Shown here one piece after another: positions 26,877-36,168 of a stretch of 64,000 bases of DNA. The notes beneath the pieces are model-generated. The model was given only the letters and a program-made list of their open reading frames with translations, made no database searches and had not been told where the DNA came from. The DNA is taken from assembly GCA_016860845.1 (NCBI GenBank), contig BOKF01000002.1, positions 360,965 through 424,964 on the forward strand, read 5' to 3'. A program made the position numbers and the translations under genes. This stretch comes from Chloroflexota bacterium. GTDB lineage: Bacteria; Chloroflexota; Anaerolineae; 4572-78; J111. Position 1 is the first letter of the stretch, and each line of letters opens with the position of its first letter.

Positions 26877-27741
26877 GGTAAAGTGCCATCTCCTCTGCTA
26901 TGTTGACCGGGCTGGCGGTTTGCAGCCCTTTCCAGCCGGGGATACTGTTCACTTCGATGAGATAAAGCTGGCCATCCGCTGCCGGCAACAGGTCTACCCC
27001 GGCATAGTCCACTCCGACAACCTGGGCAGCGCGGAGACACAACGCTTCCTGTTCCGGCGTAAGGCGGTAGAGACGAGCCTGCGCACCGCGGGCGACGTTG
27101 GTCCGCCAGTCGTCCGAGACCCGCTCTATAGCCGCCACCACCCGCCCGCCGATGACAAAGGCGCGGATGTCACAGCCGTTGTGGGGGATGGTTTCTTGCA
27201 GGTAGTAGACGGCTCGTTCCAGTTCCAGCGCCTTGAAGACCCGGTAGGCCACATCCCGGTCTTCGATGCGGACGATGCCCAGGCCCATCGCCCCAAACAG
27301 CGGTTTGACCACCACATCGCCGCCCAGGGCGGTGAACGCTTTCAAGGCGTCGCCGATGGTTTCGCAGGCGATGGTGCGCGGGGTCGGCAGGCCGGCCTGT
27401 GCCAGCAGCCCCGAGGTATAGAGTTTATCTACGGTGCGCTCGATGGCGGTGGGCCGGTTGACCACCCGCAGCCCCCGCGCTTCCAAAAGGTGCAGGCTGT
27501 CCATGCGAAAGATGAGCTGCTCCAGCGAGCCGGCCGGGATGAAGCGCACTAGGACCAGATCAAAACTGTCCAGGTCGGCCCCCAGGCTGCTCAACCGGGG
27601 GGACAGGCCCACCCGGGCGTTCAGTTGGGTGATGGGTAATAAGGTACACAGGTGACCCCGGGCCTGAATTGCTCCCTGCAACTGTTCGGCGTGCCAGCCG
27701 GGATTGGCCCCCAGAATAGCGACTTTCAAGCCCTTACTCAA
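26806..27741 (-). CDS. RimK/MptN-like ATP-grasp ligase
   Basis: A 311-residue ATP-grasp protein of the RimK group. GDVVVKPLFGAMGLGIVRIED is the ATP loop, YYLQETIPHNGCDIRAFVIGGRVVAAIER the RimK signature, and DYAGVDLLPAADGQLYLIEVNSIPGWKGLQ the Mg-binding end. RimK relatives add glutamate to cofactors (MptN for H4MPT, CofF for F420), so glutamylation of H4MPT or methanofuran is the likely task. It overlaps the mch stop by eight bases. Confidence 0.85.
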   Translation of the reverse strand: MSKGLKVAILGANPGWHAEQLQGAIQARGHLCTLLPITQLNARVGLSPRLSSLGADLDSFDLVLVRFIPAGSLEQLIFRMDSLHLLEARGLRVVNRPTAIERTVDKLYTSGLLAQAGLPTPRTIACETIGDALKAFTALGGDVVVKPLFGAMGLGIVRIEDRDVAYRVFKALELERAVYYLQETIPHNGCDIRAFVIGGRVVAAIERVSDDWRTNVARGAQARLYRLTPEQEALCLRAAQVVGVDYAGVDLLPAADGQLYLIEVNSIPGWKGLQTASPVNIAEEMALYLETVARQQPAKDERPILARTVDA

Positions 27742-28687
27742 GGAAGGACCGTTTCAACACCTCGACATTGACCTGCCCGGCATGGAAGGTGTGCCCGCTG
27801 ACTACGTTGGTCATCGAGATTTCGGCCGGGCTGAACAGCAGCGGGTCAACCTGGTAAAAGTCGAAGTTGTAGCCTTTGAAGGTGTCGTAGAAAGGTAAAC
27901 CGTAATCCCTTGAGGTTGAGGCCGGCACACGGGGGACCACCTCTTCCAGTTCGGCGTCGTCGGCGCGGACGGTGTAGTGAACCTGGCCGCCGTAGAGAAT
28001 GGCGTCGTTGGTCCGGCCAATGGCTCGCAGGTCGCTCTTGGCCACCGGCGGCAGCGGGCACGTGCCGAGGCCGCTCAATACCTGGCGCAGGTCAAAGCCC
28101 AGCTCGTGCAGCTTGTGCAGCCCGGTCTCAACTACCCGCGCCGCCACCTGGACGCCGCCAACCACGCAGGCCGTCGGCGCAATCAGCAGGGTCAGGTGAC
28201 TGGGCGCGACCCCGGCTCGCTCGGCGATGTAGGCAGCAATTTCCTCCGGCGGCAGGGTGCGGCCTTCCAGGCACAGCACCGCCACGCGGGCCGGGTCGTT
28301 ATAACCCAACTCATCGTATAGTTTTTCCTCAGCGCGGATCAACGCTCGCGCCGGGCCGCTGCCCATGGCAAAGTATTTATCCTTGCTGACCTGCCAGCCG
28401 GCGTACTGGGCGGCCATGCAGGCCAGCCGTGGCTGGTCGGTGTGGACGGTCACGGCGGGCAGCCACCAGCCATCCAGGGCCAGGTGGCTAAAGGTCAACT
28501 TGCCCAGCCCGCCCATACAAACTTCGGCAAAGATGCGCCCGACTTCCAACCCGCCCGGCGCTTCGATGCCGCAGTCAACCACCCGGGCGCCGTTTGGGAG
28601 CATATGCACGGTGACGCCCAGTCCCTCGGCATCGTCAATCAGCCGCTCGACCAGGGCCAGGGCGCGTTCATTGAGTGAAAGGGCCAT
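27734..28687 (-). CDS. mch: Methenyl-H4MPT cyclohydrolase
   Basis: A 317-residue Mch, normal family length. Typical segments are SLNERALALVERL at the start, GLEVGRIFAEVCMGGLGKL, FAMGSGPARAL, LLIAPTACVVGGVQVAARVVETGLHKL and PPVAKSDLRAIGRTNDAILYGG. It interconverts methenyl-H4MPT and formyl-H4MPT in the cytoplasm. The ATG at 28687 has AGGAGG just upstream. An earlier in-frame ATG would add residues encoded by a TAGACGG repeat. Confidence 0.96.
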   Translation of the reverse strand: MALSLNERALALVERLIDDAEGLGVTVHMLPNGARVVDCGIEAPGGLEVGRIFAEVCMGGLGKLTFSHLALDGWWLPAVTVHTDQPRLACMAAQYAGWQVSKDKYFAMGSGPARALIRAEEKLYDELGYNDPARVAVLCLEGRTLPPEEIAAYIAERAGVAPSHLTLLIAPTACVVGGVQVAARVVETGLHKLHELGFDLRQVLSGLGTCPLPPVAKSDLRAIGRTNDAILYGGQVHYTVRADDAELEEVVPRVPASTSRDYGLPFYDTFKGYNFDFYQVDPLLFSPAEISMTNVVSGHTFHAGQVNVEVLKRSFLE

Positions 28688-28706
28688 AGTAAGTCCTCCT
28701 GAAAAT

Positions 28707-28740
28707 AGTAGACGGTAGACGGTAGACAGTAGACAGGGGT
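28707..28740. repeat. TAGACGG micro-repeat upstream of mch
   Basis: Four consecutive GTAGACGGTAGAC-type units between fwdC and mch, the same family as at 9764-9800, 16411-16477 and 38988-39012. Confidence 0.7.
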
Positions 28741-28815
28741 ACATTCCTGCAACTTTGCTACCCCCGCCGGGTACTCCGCACTCGGCAGTACCTTCTCATT
28801 CTTGGTAGACTGCCG

Positions 28816-29637
28816 TCAAACTCCTGACGACTCCTGTAAAATCAGTATCTCCCCCCGGTTCAACTCGACCGCGTCGCCGCTCCAGCGCTGGTAGGAGCCG
28901 TTGAGGTGAGCGTCGGCGATGGGCAGGCCCAGGGAGCGAAGGTGGCGGAGGAAAATGGGCAGGAAAGTGGGTTTGTAGGTGCAGGCAAAGGTAAAGGTGG
29001 GCAGCATCTCGGCCGGGTGCATGGAGATGATGGAACCGCGTTTCATACCTGCGCCGCTGCGCCAGCCAAGCTGGCCCAAAACGACGATGGTCCCGGCCAG
29101 CATGTTCACCCCGGTAAAGTCGCCGCTGTCACCGCCGATGGCGATCAGCCCGCGCCGCAGCCCTCCGCCAACCTCGTTGCCGGCGCTGCCCAGGACGATG
29201 ATCTCGCCGCCCTGCATGCCGACCGTGCCGCCACGGTAGGCGCTGCCGACCAGGTGGCCGGCGCTGCCTTTGATCAGCAGCCGCCCGCCGGCCATTTCGG
29301 CCCCGGCCCAATCGCCGGCATCACCTTCGACGATGATCTCGCCGCCGCGCATGCCTGCGCCGACGTGCATGCCGGCATTGCCGTTGATGACTATCCGGCC
29401 CTGGCTCATGCCGGCCCCAATCAGCTTGACCCGGCTCAGGTCGCCTTCCAGCCGGACCTCGCCGTTGCTCGATCCGCTGACCCGGAAGAAGTCGCCCAAA
29501 GCTGCTTTTTCATTGCCGTGTTGAACCGGCAGCGCGGCAATTTCCGCCTCGCTCAGCCCAGCCAGCCGGTCCGGGGAGATCACTTCGGCCTCGACCGGTA
29601 CCGTTGAAGTAGTTTGTAACGTTAATGTTATGCTCAT
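28816..29637 (-). CDS. fwdC: Formylmethanofuran dehydrogenase subunit C
   Basis: A 273-residue protein built on the repeated G-x-x-G-x-x-x-x-G helix motif of the FwdC/GltS C-terminal fold. Successive units include IGAGMSQGRIVINGNAG, VGAGMRGGEIIVEGDAG and VGSAYRGGTVGMQGGEIIVLGSAG. It is the scaffold subunit linking the A/B part to Ftr in the complex. GAGGAA precedes the ATG. Confidence 0.92.
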   Translation of the reverse strand: MSITLTLQTTSTVPVEAEVISPDRLAGLSEAEIAALPVQHGNEKAALGDFFRVSGSSNGEVRLEGDLSRVKLIGAGMSQGRIVINGNAGMHVGAGMRGGEIIVEGDAGDWAGAEMAGGRLLIKGSAGHLVGSAYRGGTVGMQGGEIIVLGSAGNEVGGGLRRGLIAIGGDSGDFTGVNMLAGTIVVLGQLGWRSGAGMKRGSIISMHPAEMLPTFTFACTYKPTFLPIFLRHLRSLGLPIADAHLNGSYQRWSGDAVELNRGEILILQESSGV

Positions 29638-29649
29638 AAAATTCCTCGT

Positions 29650-29720
29650 TTAGCAGGTAGCAAGTAGCAGGTAGTAGGTAGCACTCCTCGTTATCTGACT
29701 ACTGACTACTGACTACTGAT
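29650..29720. repeat. AGCAGGTAG / GACTACT micro-repeats overlapping the ftr 3' end
   Basis: Several AGCAGGTAGCAAGTAG-like units followed by GACTACTGACTACTGACTACTG. The latter, read on the minus strand, encodes the last residues of ftr (QSVVSSQ) and its stop. Confidence 0.7.
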
Positions 29721-30619
29721 TGTCCAACACCATTTAACACCTGGTGCAGCTTGATTTGGTACTGGCCCAGCGTGCCGCCATAGTTGCCGGCCGATATCTG
29801 TAAGGCATCGCCGCTTTCAGCCGCCGCCATGATCCCCCGGCGGGTGGCCTCTTCGACAGCGGGCAGGTCCAGGCCGTCAATGACAATTTCCAACACGCTG
29901 CCGGCCTCAGGCGGGACCAGGGTTTCGGGGGCAAAACCGCGCAGAGTGGGGCAGTAGGCGTCGTTGGTCGAGGCAAACAGGCCCTTGTAACGGGAGCGGG
30001 TTTTGCTGCCGCTGCGGACGATGCCGCCGGGGAAGGGTAAAATGACGCCGGGGACGGTCCGCATCGCTGCTGCTGCGGCTTCGGTGGCCCGGAGCGTGGC
30101 CGGCACGTCCCGGCCCAGGACGAGGATGTTCCCCCCGCCAATGGCCGGTTGGACGCTGAAGTGCTCGTCCACCAGAAATTCGCCTTCCATGACCGGGATG
30201 CGCCAGAAGCGGCGGCCCTTCAGAACCTTGCTGATCTGGTAGCCATCGCCAAAGAAGCGCAACTGCCCGCCGACCACCACTTTTTCGGGGGCTTCCAGGC
30301 CGTCAAAACAGGCGGTCGTGGGGCAGGTCAGCACGCACTGGCCCACCCGTTCCAGCAGGCGCTTGCCCATATCCTCAGCTTTAACGGTGAAAAACAACAC
30401 GCTCACGCCGGGACGCCCGTCCAGCGTCTCGTCCGGCGAAAGCTCGGCCTCGATGCCGGCCTCGCATTTGCAGCCGATAATCGAGGTAGCGAAGCCGGTC
30501 ATGGACTGGGCGGCGTGCATGGCCCATTGGGGTGTCGCCGCGGTTATGATGACCCGGCTGGCCGCCATCTTGAAGGCTTCGGCAAAAGTATCAACGATTT
30601 CGGTGTTATGAATATGCAT
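29699..30619 (-). CDS. ftr: Formylmethanofuran:H4MPT formyltransferase
   Basis: A 306-residue Ftr (called FhcD in methylotrophs). Characteristic segments: NTEIVDTFAEAFKMAASRVIITA, MTGFATSIIGCKCEAGIE, RPGVSVLFFTVKAEDMGKRLLERVGQCVLTCPTTACFDGL and VPGVILPFPGGIVRSGSKTRSRYKGLFASTNDAYCPTLRG. It moves the formyl group between H4MPT and methanofuran. Its last seven residues come from an adjacent repeat. It sits 62 bases upstream of fwdC and 148 bases downstream of fwdA, in the same direction. Confidence 0.96.
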   Translation of the reverse strand: MHIHNTEIVDTFAEAFKMAASRVIITAATPQWAMHAAQSMTGFATSIIGCKCEAGIEAELSPDETLDGRPGVSVLFFTVKAEDMGKRLLERVGQCVLTCPTTACFDGLEAPEKVVVGGQLRFFGDGYQISKVLKGRRFWRIPVMEGEFLVDEHFSVQPAIGGGNILVLGRDVPATLRATEAAAAAMRTVPGVILPFPGGIVRSGSKTRSRYKGLFASTNDAYCPTLRGFAPETLVPPEAGSVLEIVIDGLDLPAVEEATRRGIMAAAESGDALQISAGNYGGTLGQYQIKLHQVLNGVGQSVVSSQ

Positions 30620-30655
30620 AAGTATGCTCCTTGAGCACTTGTACTCTATGGTGAC

Positions 30656-30775
30656 AATTTTATTTACGATTTACGATTTTGGATTTACGATTAGAGTTGG
30701 AAGTTAGCTCTTCTAATCGTAAATACCCTGACGGGCACAGGTCGTCAATCTGAAATCGTAAATCTTCTACTGATT
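30656..30775. repeat. TTTACGATT inverted micro-repeat between fwdA and ftr
   Basis: Two TTTACGATT units and GGATTTACGATTAGA on the left are mirrored by TCTAATCGTAAATAC and GAAATCGTAAATC on the right, giving a stem-loop region. Related CGATTTACGATTAGAAG occurs at 54855. Confidence 0.65.
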
Positions 30776-32413
30776 GGCCGTCGGGATGACCTGATGCTCA
30801 TGCAGGTATTTCTCGCTGACGGCGTAATTCTCAAACTGGATGGTGTAGTAATCCTCAAAGAAAGGCCGGATCACCTGCTCGATCTTGGGATCGTAGTCGG
30901 GGGCGACGTGGAGGATGCGCCCTTCGTGGTCGGTGCGGAACTCGCCATCCTCGATAATCATCTGGCCGTCTTTGAAGACGTAACGCGGCGTGCTGAACAT
31001 TTCCTCTTTGTCGTCGTTCTCCATGTAGATGGTAATGTCTGCATCCGCGCCGGGGCCTAAGTGGCCCTTGTTGGTCAGCCCCAGCAGCCTGGCCGGGCCG
31101 GCGCGGGTGATGATGGCGATCTCTTGCAGCGAGTACTCGCGCTCCAGCCCGTCGAGCAGGATGGTCTGGGCCATGGCCTTCTGGTTGACCGAGCGGACCT
31201 GCTCCAGGCGAAATTGTTTGTCCATGAGCAGGCGGATCAGTTTGGGATAGCTCATGAAGGAGCCGCCGTTGGGGTGGTCGGTGGAGAGGATCAGCCGCCA
31301 GGGGTCTTTGACCAGCAGGAACAGTTCCAGCCCAATGCCCCACTGCAAGGCGTGGACGTAATTTTTATCATTGTAGGCAAAAGGGACGATGCCGCAGCCG
31401 CTCTCATGCTCGGTATCGGCGTTGACCCACTTGTTGCCGCTGACGTGGCGCAGCATCCAGCCGAGCGGAGCGTCGGCGGTCATGCCGGTCGCTTTGCCAA
31501 ACATCACCTGGCCGACGTCGGCGCTGATCTGGGGGTGGGTGTTGATGTACTCGGCCAGCTCGGCGGCCTTGGAAGTCGGCTTGCCGCCAAAGTCGCCGCC
31601 GTAGGAGTGAAACTGGATGTGGGTCAGGTGGGCGCGGCGGCCGTCGGCGGCGCGCATGGTTTCGAGGGTGGTCTCGTAATTACCGGCGATGCCCAGGTTG
31701 TTGCAGTGAATGTGGGCCGGGTGGGGCAGGCCCAGGTCGTTGGCGGCGTCTATCAGGGCCTTGATAATGTGGCGTGGCGTAAAGCCAAAGGCGTCAATTT
31801 CTTCGCCCAGGTTGGTGATGTTGGCATTGCGCTGGCCCTTCCAGGGTTCGTCGCCGCCGGGGTTGACCAGCTTGATGGTGTAGGCCCGGCTGGCGTTGAG
31901 CCACCAGGCCACGGCCTCGCGGAACTCCTCCATGCGGCCCTCTTTGAGCAGGCGGTAGAGTAGGACGTTGTTGCCCATAAGGACGTAGAAGCCCTTGTCA
32001 ATGATGGGCGTGTCGTGCAGCTCTTCCAGGGTGTGGCGCGCGCCGAGCGGCGTGACCGCCGCTTCCATCGCGGTCGTATAGCCCAGGGCGGCGTAGCGGT
32101 AGCCCGTGGCGAAGGTGGACGGGACCGTGCCGCCCGTGCCGGAGCGGGTGAAGGCTGTCCGCGGGTGAACGTCGAAGCGGTGGTCTTCCGGCTGCAGCTT
32201 GCGGGCCAGGTTGACCTTGGGACCGGCGATGTGGCAGTGAATGTCCACCCCGCCGGGCATGACGACCATGCCGCTGGCGTCAATCCGTTTGGCCTCCGGC
32301 GGGACGCTGGCGACGATCTTGCCGTCCTGAATGCAGACGTCGGCTACCTCGCCGTCAATACCGTTGATCGGGTCGTACACCCGACCGTTGACGATCCGAA
32401 ATGTTGCTGTCAT
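30767..32413 (-). CDS. fwdA: Formylmethanofuran dehydrogenase subunit A (amidohydrolase)
   Basis: A 548-residue amidohydrolase-fold protein of full FwdA/FhcA length. It has the first metal motif VDIHCHIAGPKVNLARKLQPE, HPAHIHCNNLGIAGNYETT in the middle, THIQFHSYGGDFGGKP, and the catalytic-Asp motif LSTDHPNGGSF. In both the dehydrogenase and the hydrolase complex this subunit interconverts formyl-methanofuran and formate at a binuclear zinc centre. It is separated from fwdB by a 4.4-kb accessory block. Confidence 0.96.
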   Translation of the reverse strand: MTATFRIVNGRVYDPINGIDGEVADVCIQDGKIVASVPPEAKRIDASGMVVMPGGVDIHCHIAGPKVNLARKLQPEDHRFDVHPRTAFTRSGTGGTVPSTFATGYRYAALGYTTAMEAAVTPLGARHTLEELHDTPIIDKGFYVLMGNNVLLYRLLKEGRMEEFREAVAWWLNASRAYTIKLVNPGGDEPWKGQRNANITNLGEEIDAFGFTPRHIIKALIDAANDLGLPHPAHIHCNNLGIAGNYETTLETMRAADGRRAHLTHIQFHSYGGDFGGKPTSKAAELAEYINTHPQISADVGQVMFGKATGMTADAPLGWMLRHVSGNKWVNADTEHESGCGIVPFAYNDKNYVHALQWGIGLELFLLVKDPWRLILSTDHPNGGSFMSYPKLIRLLMDKQFRLEQVRSVNQKAMAQTILLDGLEREYSLQEIAIITRAGPARLLGLTNKGHLGPGADADITIYMENDDKEEMFSTPRYVFKDGQMIIEDGEFRTDHEGRILHVAPDYDPKIEQVIRPFFEDYYTIQFENYAVSEKYLHEHQVIPTANQ

Positions 32414-32571
32414 ACAATCACACTGCCTTTCCGTAGTTACGCAGTTGAAGGATCCCCTCTAACCTCCTTGCAGTTGCCCACAGGGAGAGAATTAGCTTAA
32501 GTCCCTCCCTTTGGGAGGGATTTAGGGAGGGCTTTTCCACCCACCGCGTAAGTCCTGTAATTTAAGAGTTT

Positions 32572-33267
32572 TCACACCGTCGTTCCAAACAAAGCGCCTA
32601 CGCCGGCCGTCAGGGCCATGGCCAGAGCGCCCCAAAAGGTGACCCGGGCCGTGCCGACGAGGATGCGCGCTCCGCCGGTGTAAGCTGCTAACGCCCCCAA
32701 CAGGGCGAGAAAGAAGAGTGAAGTTCCGGCCACCAGCAGCCCCAGGTTGGCGGCAGGCGCGATGACGACGACCAGCAAAGGGAGGGCAGCGCCCACGGCA
32801 AACGTGGCGGCGGACGTCAGCGCGGCCTGAACGGGCCGGGCGGTGATCGTTTCGGAGATGCCGAGTTCATCACGGGCATGGGCGGCCAGCGCATCCCTGG
32901 TCATAAGTTGTTCGGCGACTTGTTGGGCGAGCGCCGTGTCAAGCCCCCGTTCGACGTAGATGGCGGCCAGCTCTTTTTTCTCGTAATCCTGATCGGTCGC
33001 CAGCTCCGTTCGCTCCCGCTCGATATCCGCCTGCTCCGTATCCGACTGGGAGCTGACCGAAACGTACTCCCCCGCGGCCATAGACATGGCCCCGGCTACC
33101 AGGCCGGCGATGCCGGCCACCAGTACCGCATTGTGGGCTGCATTTGACGCGGCCACCCCGACCACCAGACTGGCGGTTGAGACGATGCCGTCGTTTGCGC
33201 CCAAAACGGCAGCGCGCAGCCAGCCGATATGCTGGGTCCGGTGCCGTTCCCGATGGAAGACAGGCAT
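32572..33267 (-). CDS. VIT1/CCC1-family iron/manganese transporter
   Basis: A 231-residue membrane protein. AAVLGANDGIVSTASLVVGVAAS and LVAGAMSMAAGEYVSVSSQSDTEQADIERER are the VIT1 signature, with a cytoplasmic metal-binding helical loop and three further membrane helices at the C-terminus. Such proteins export Fe2+ or Mn2+ from the cytoplasm. AGGAAAATAAC precedes the ATG. No evident link to C1 metabolism; it is the first gene of the block between fwdA and fwdB. Confidence 0.93.
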   Translation of the reverse strand: MPVFHRERHRTQHIGWLRAAVLGANDGIVSTASLVVGVAASNAAHNAVLVAGIAGLVAGAMSMAAGEYVSVSSQSDTEQADIERERTELATDQDYEKKELAAIYVERGLDTALAQQVAEQLMTRDALAAHARDELGISETITARPVQAALTSAATFAVGAALPLLVVVIAPAANLGLLVAGTSLFFLALLGALAAYTGGARILVGTARVTFWGALAMALTAGVGALFGTTV

Positions 33268-33334
33268 GTTATTTTCCTTCCTCTCAGATCCCTTGTTAGA
33301 CTCGTTTCAGAATTTTTCGTTACTACTCAGCCCA

Positions 33335-33417
33335 ATGTCATTTCGAGGCCGTAGGCCGAGAAATCCCTGGCGCGACACATAGGCATTAGGGATTTCTCCC
33401 TCCGGTCGAAATGACAT
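33335..33417. repeat. Palindromic intergenic element
   Basis: Outer arms ATGTCATTTCGA and TCGAAATGACAT are perfect inverted repeats. Inner arms GAGAAATCCCT and AGGGATTTCTC continue the stem. It has the shape of a dispersed hairpin element and lies between two genes on the same strand. Confidence 0.75.
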
Positions 33418-33427
33418 GCATGAGCAG

Positions 33428-34063
33428 TTAGGATTTTCCAAAATTTATCGTGTAAGAGAGCGAATGGCCAAAAAAATCTCTCTCGACAAACCCCACTGCA
33501 TTCGCTGCTTTGGTCACGCTGTCACGCCGCTGAAAATGGGGGTCGGCGATGACTTCGGTCACCGATAAGATTCCTCCCGGTTTGAGACTCTCAAAAATCT
33601 CGGCCAGCGCCGCTTTTTGGCCGGGTATCTCCCCCAGTACCGTGACCAGCAGGGCACGGTCATAGTGATTGCGTCCCAGTTTCCCCTCGCCTGCGCCCCC
33701 CTGGACGAATTGAATGTTGTCCAGTTGTTCAGCCTGGGCCTTGTCCCGCACGCGCTGCAGCATGCCGGGTTGAATATCAAAGGCAGTCACCTGGCCGGCC
33801 GGACCGATTTCCTTCGCTACCGGAATGGTCAGCCGGCCGGGGCCGCAGCCACAATCTAATACTTTCATGCCCGGTTCGAGAGCCAGATGCTGGATAATGG
33901 TGGTCGCACTGTAATTTTTGAAGAAAGGGTTATCCAATTCGACCAGCCAGCTTAACCATGTTGGACAGGGAATGGATGACCGGCGGGAAAAAAATCTCCA
34001 GACAAGCGCGATGAGGCCCAGGAGGACCATCAATCTCAGAATGGTGTTAAAAAATGATTGCAT
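33428..34063 (-). CDS. Membrane-anchored class I SAM methyltransferase
   Basis: A 211-residue protein with one N-terminal membrane helix (LRLMVLLGLIALVWRFF) and a methyltransferase domain: motif I MKVLDCGCGPGRLTIPVAKEIG, motif II-like VTAFDIQPGML, and a late GGILSVTEVI strand. Substrate unknown. It starts two bases after the stop of the cyclodeaminase-like gene and is probably co-transcribed with it. Confidence 0.85.
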   Translation of the reverse strand: MQSFFNTILRLMVLLGLIALVWRFFSRRSSIPCPTWLSWLVELDNPFFKNYSATTIIQHLALEPGMKVLDCGCGPGRLTIPVAKEIGPAGQVTAFDIQPGMLQRVRDKAQAEQLDNIQFVQGGAGEGKLGRNHYDRALLVTVLGEIPGQKAALAEIFESLKPGGILSVTEVIADPHFQRRDSVTKAANAVGFVERDFFGHSLSYTINFGKS

Positions 34064-34065
34064 CG

Positions 34066-35040
34066 CTATACCTGCAAACTACTCTGATATCCTTTGCCCG
34101 ACTGAACAGCGCGCTGATACGCCAGAGCCGCGACGGCCAGGTCCCCGAGGGCCAGCCCGCGAAAGACGAAGGCGGTCTTCTCATCGGCGGAGCGGCGTCC
34201 AGGGATGTTGCCGTTCACCAATCCCATCAGATCCCCCGCCACCAACGCCGGGTCAACCAAGGGTTTCGGCATCTGCGCTTCCTGTTCGAGATCGTCAATG
34301 ACGATCCGGTTGAAGGCGGGCATACCGTCGGCCACCCACGATGCAGCCTGATCCGTCATCGTGGCAAACGCGCCTGGCTGCAACCAGCGGGCATCGAGAA
34401 AGGGCGCGAGGTGAGGCGAGAACGTCACCGAGGTGATGACCAAATCGGCGTCCTGCACGGCCTCGCGGGCTGTTCCGCTGGCGACGGCCGCCAGGCCCAG
34501 CTTTTCCGCCGCCTGGCATAACGCGTCTCTGTTCGCGGTTCCACGCCCAAACGCGCGGATTTCCTGCAAGGGAAACAGCGCGGCGAACGCCTGTAAATGA
34601 CTCTGGGCCTGCACCCCACAGCCGATAAAGGCCGCGACCGAAGCGTCGGGTCTCGCCAGCCGCTTGGCCGCCACGGCGCTCAATCCGGCGGTGCGCACGG
34701 CCGTGACCCAGTTGCCATCCACGACGGCCAACGGAAGGCCGGTGTCGCTGTCGAGCAGGGTCACCACGGCGTTGATGTCAGGCAGTCCACGTCCCCGGTT
34801 GCGCGGATTGAAGATCAAAGATTTCATGGCCAGAAAAGGCGGATCGTCGGCCGCAGACAGGGTCGCCATCATGTAGCGGCCGTCGGGCGGCTGAATGACG
34901 GCCTTCGGCGCGTTCCACACCCGTGCCTGGCTCCGCCCGCGGATCAGGCGCTCGATACTTTCGGCCACCTCAGCGGCGGTGAGGGCCAAAGCTTGAAGTG
35001 TCGCCTGGGACAGATAGGATAGATGGCTGCCAGTTTCCAT
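34066..35040 (-). CDS. Ornithine cyclodeaminase / mu-crystallin family protein
   Basis: A 324-residue protein of the OCD family. MATLSAADDPPFLAMKSLIFNPRNRGRGLPDINAVVTLLDSDTGLPLAVVDGNWVTAVRTAGLSAVAAKRLA forms the substrate domain; AAFIGCGVQAQSHLQAF is the NAD-binding motif. Possible activities include ornithine cyclodeamination or imino-acid reduction; the sequence does not decide. GGGGAGAC precedes the ATG. Confidence 0.87.
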   Translation of the reverse strand: METGSHLSYLSQATLQALALTAAEVAESIERLIRGRSQARVWNAPKAVIQPPDGRYMMATLSAADDPPFLAMKSLIFNPRNRGRGLPDINAVVTLLDSDTGLPLAVVDGNWVTAVRTAGLSAVAAKRLARPDASVAAFIGCGVQAQSHLQAFAALFPLQEIRAFGRGTANRDALCQAAEKLGLAAVASGTAREAVQDADLVITSVTFSPHLAPFLDARWLQPGAFATMTDQAASWVADGMPAFNRIVIDDLEQEAQMPKPLVDPALVAGDLMGLVNGNIPGRRSADEKTAFVFRGLALGDLAVAALAYQRAVQSGKGYQSSLQV

Positions 35041-35072
35041 GTTTGTCTCCCCGAAGTTGAAGAACTCGTCCC

Positions 35073-35792
35073 TTATTCTTCTGTGTTGTATAGCACTGGC
35101 ATCTTGTTATTCCATTTCTGCCATAATTCATCATCTGTTAATAATTCAGCAATGAAATGGCTAACATTTATCCTGCTTGTTTTTCCCGGATTGAAAAGGG
35201 GGCTTCGTGTTGGTGATTCATAGACTTCATATTTTGTTTCTTGTTCCTGGTTAATTAATGTATCGGGCCGCACGATAACCCATTCAATTTTTGGGTTATC
35301 GCCGATTTCATTTAATAGATAGTTAGAAGCAGATATATTATCGCTATGGGGTGGTAGCAAGATTTTTAGTATTGCTAAAATAATTTTCTCCCCTAACGAA
35401 ATGTTTTTAGTTTCATCTTTTCTAAGATTACCTGTTGTATTCATAAGTATAATTTTATACTTATGATTTCCATTTTTATTTATAGCGTAACATATATTCT
35501 TAATTGCTTCATAAACGAGTTTTCTTGGCTTTCCAAATATCCCCTTGAACGTAAGATTGTGACCCAGGCAACATACGATAGCGTCACAATCACTGATAAG
35601 ATTTGTATGAATATAATTATCAAATTCGGTGATATTCCCTCTGACTATTTCCACATTCTTGTTATTAAGAATTTCTTCAGGTATCAGTGAATTTTCTCTT
35701 GCGACTAATCTTGAAGGGATTCCTTTTCTAAATAACTGATTGGCCACCAATCGCCCTGTAGCGCCGCTTGCACCAAGAACCAATACTTTCAC
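35073..35792 (-). CDS. Atypical SDR / NAD(P)-binding protein, AT-rich
   Basis: A 239-residue protein with a Rossmann start VKVLVLGASGATGRLVANQLF and the NmrA-like layout (DCDAIVCCLGHN, KIILMNTTGNL, IEWVIVRPDTLIN). A GTG start with AGGAG upstream is used. Its base composition is clearly AT-richer than the neighbours and its codon use differs (many AAA, ATT, AAT), suggesting recent transfer. Reaction unknown. Confidence 0.82.
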   Translation of the reverse strand: MKVLVLGASGATGRLVANQLFRKGIPSRLVARENSLIPEEILNNKNVEIVRGNITEFDNYIHTNLISDCDAIVCCLGHNLTFKGIFGKPRKLVYEAIKNICYAINKNGNHKYKIILMNTTGNLRKDETKNISLGEKIILAILKILLPPHSDNISASNYLLNEIGDNPKIEWVIVRPDTLINQEQETKYEVYESPTRSPLFNPGKTSRINVSHFIAELLTDDELWQKWNNKMPVLYNTEE

Positions 35793-35844
35793 ACTATCTC
35801 CTCTTATCAATTGCAATCGGTGTGCCTAATATCCCTCTCTAAAA

Positions 35845-35879
35845 GGGGTCTTACGAGGCAAATTTCCCCTTAAGACCCC
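35845..35879 (-). terminator. Possible terminator after the toxin-antitoxin pair
   Basis: GGGGTCTTA (35845-35853) and TAAGACCCC (35871-35879) form a nine-pair stem with a 17-base loop. On the minus strand it lies downstream of the antitoxin gene. A short run of Ts follows in that direction (from AAAA at 35841-35844). Confidence 0.45.
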
Positions 35880-35946
35880 CAATGGTTTTATGCAGCTTGG
35901 CCCGGCATGGCCCAGGAATTGCTTCGTGCTCACCGTCCTGATTTCC

Positions 35947-36165
35947 TTAACGGCGACTGGCCGGCGGAAGCGAAGGTTGGTTTCCTTTCTCGCGCTTCGC
36001 CTTGATTTTTTCAGGACGAAAAGAAACAACTTTCCAGCCCTTCTTTCTATACTCCACTTCTTTAGCCTTCATATCCAAAAATATGCTTCTTAAATCATAA
36101 TTAAATTTAGCCGCATATTCTTGACGCACTTTTCGGACTTCTTCAACAATTGGGTCTTCGACCAT
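35947..36165 (-). CDS. Putative antitoxin of PIN-type toxin
   Basis: A 72-residue charged, helical protein (VEDPIVEEVRKVRQEYAAKFNYDLRSIFLDMKAKEVEYRKKGWKVVSF), typical in size and composition for small antitoxins that accompany VapC-like toxins. It starts three bases after the toxin stop, with GGAGA inside the toxin end. Toxin-first order is less usual. Identification rests mainly on position. Confidence 0.65.
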   Translation of the reverse strand: MVEDPIVEEVRKVRQEYAAKFNYDLRSIFLDMKAKEVEYRKKGWKVVSFRPEKIKAKREKGNQPSLPPASRR

Positions 36166-36168
36166 GGC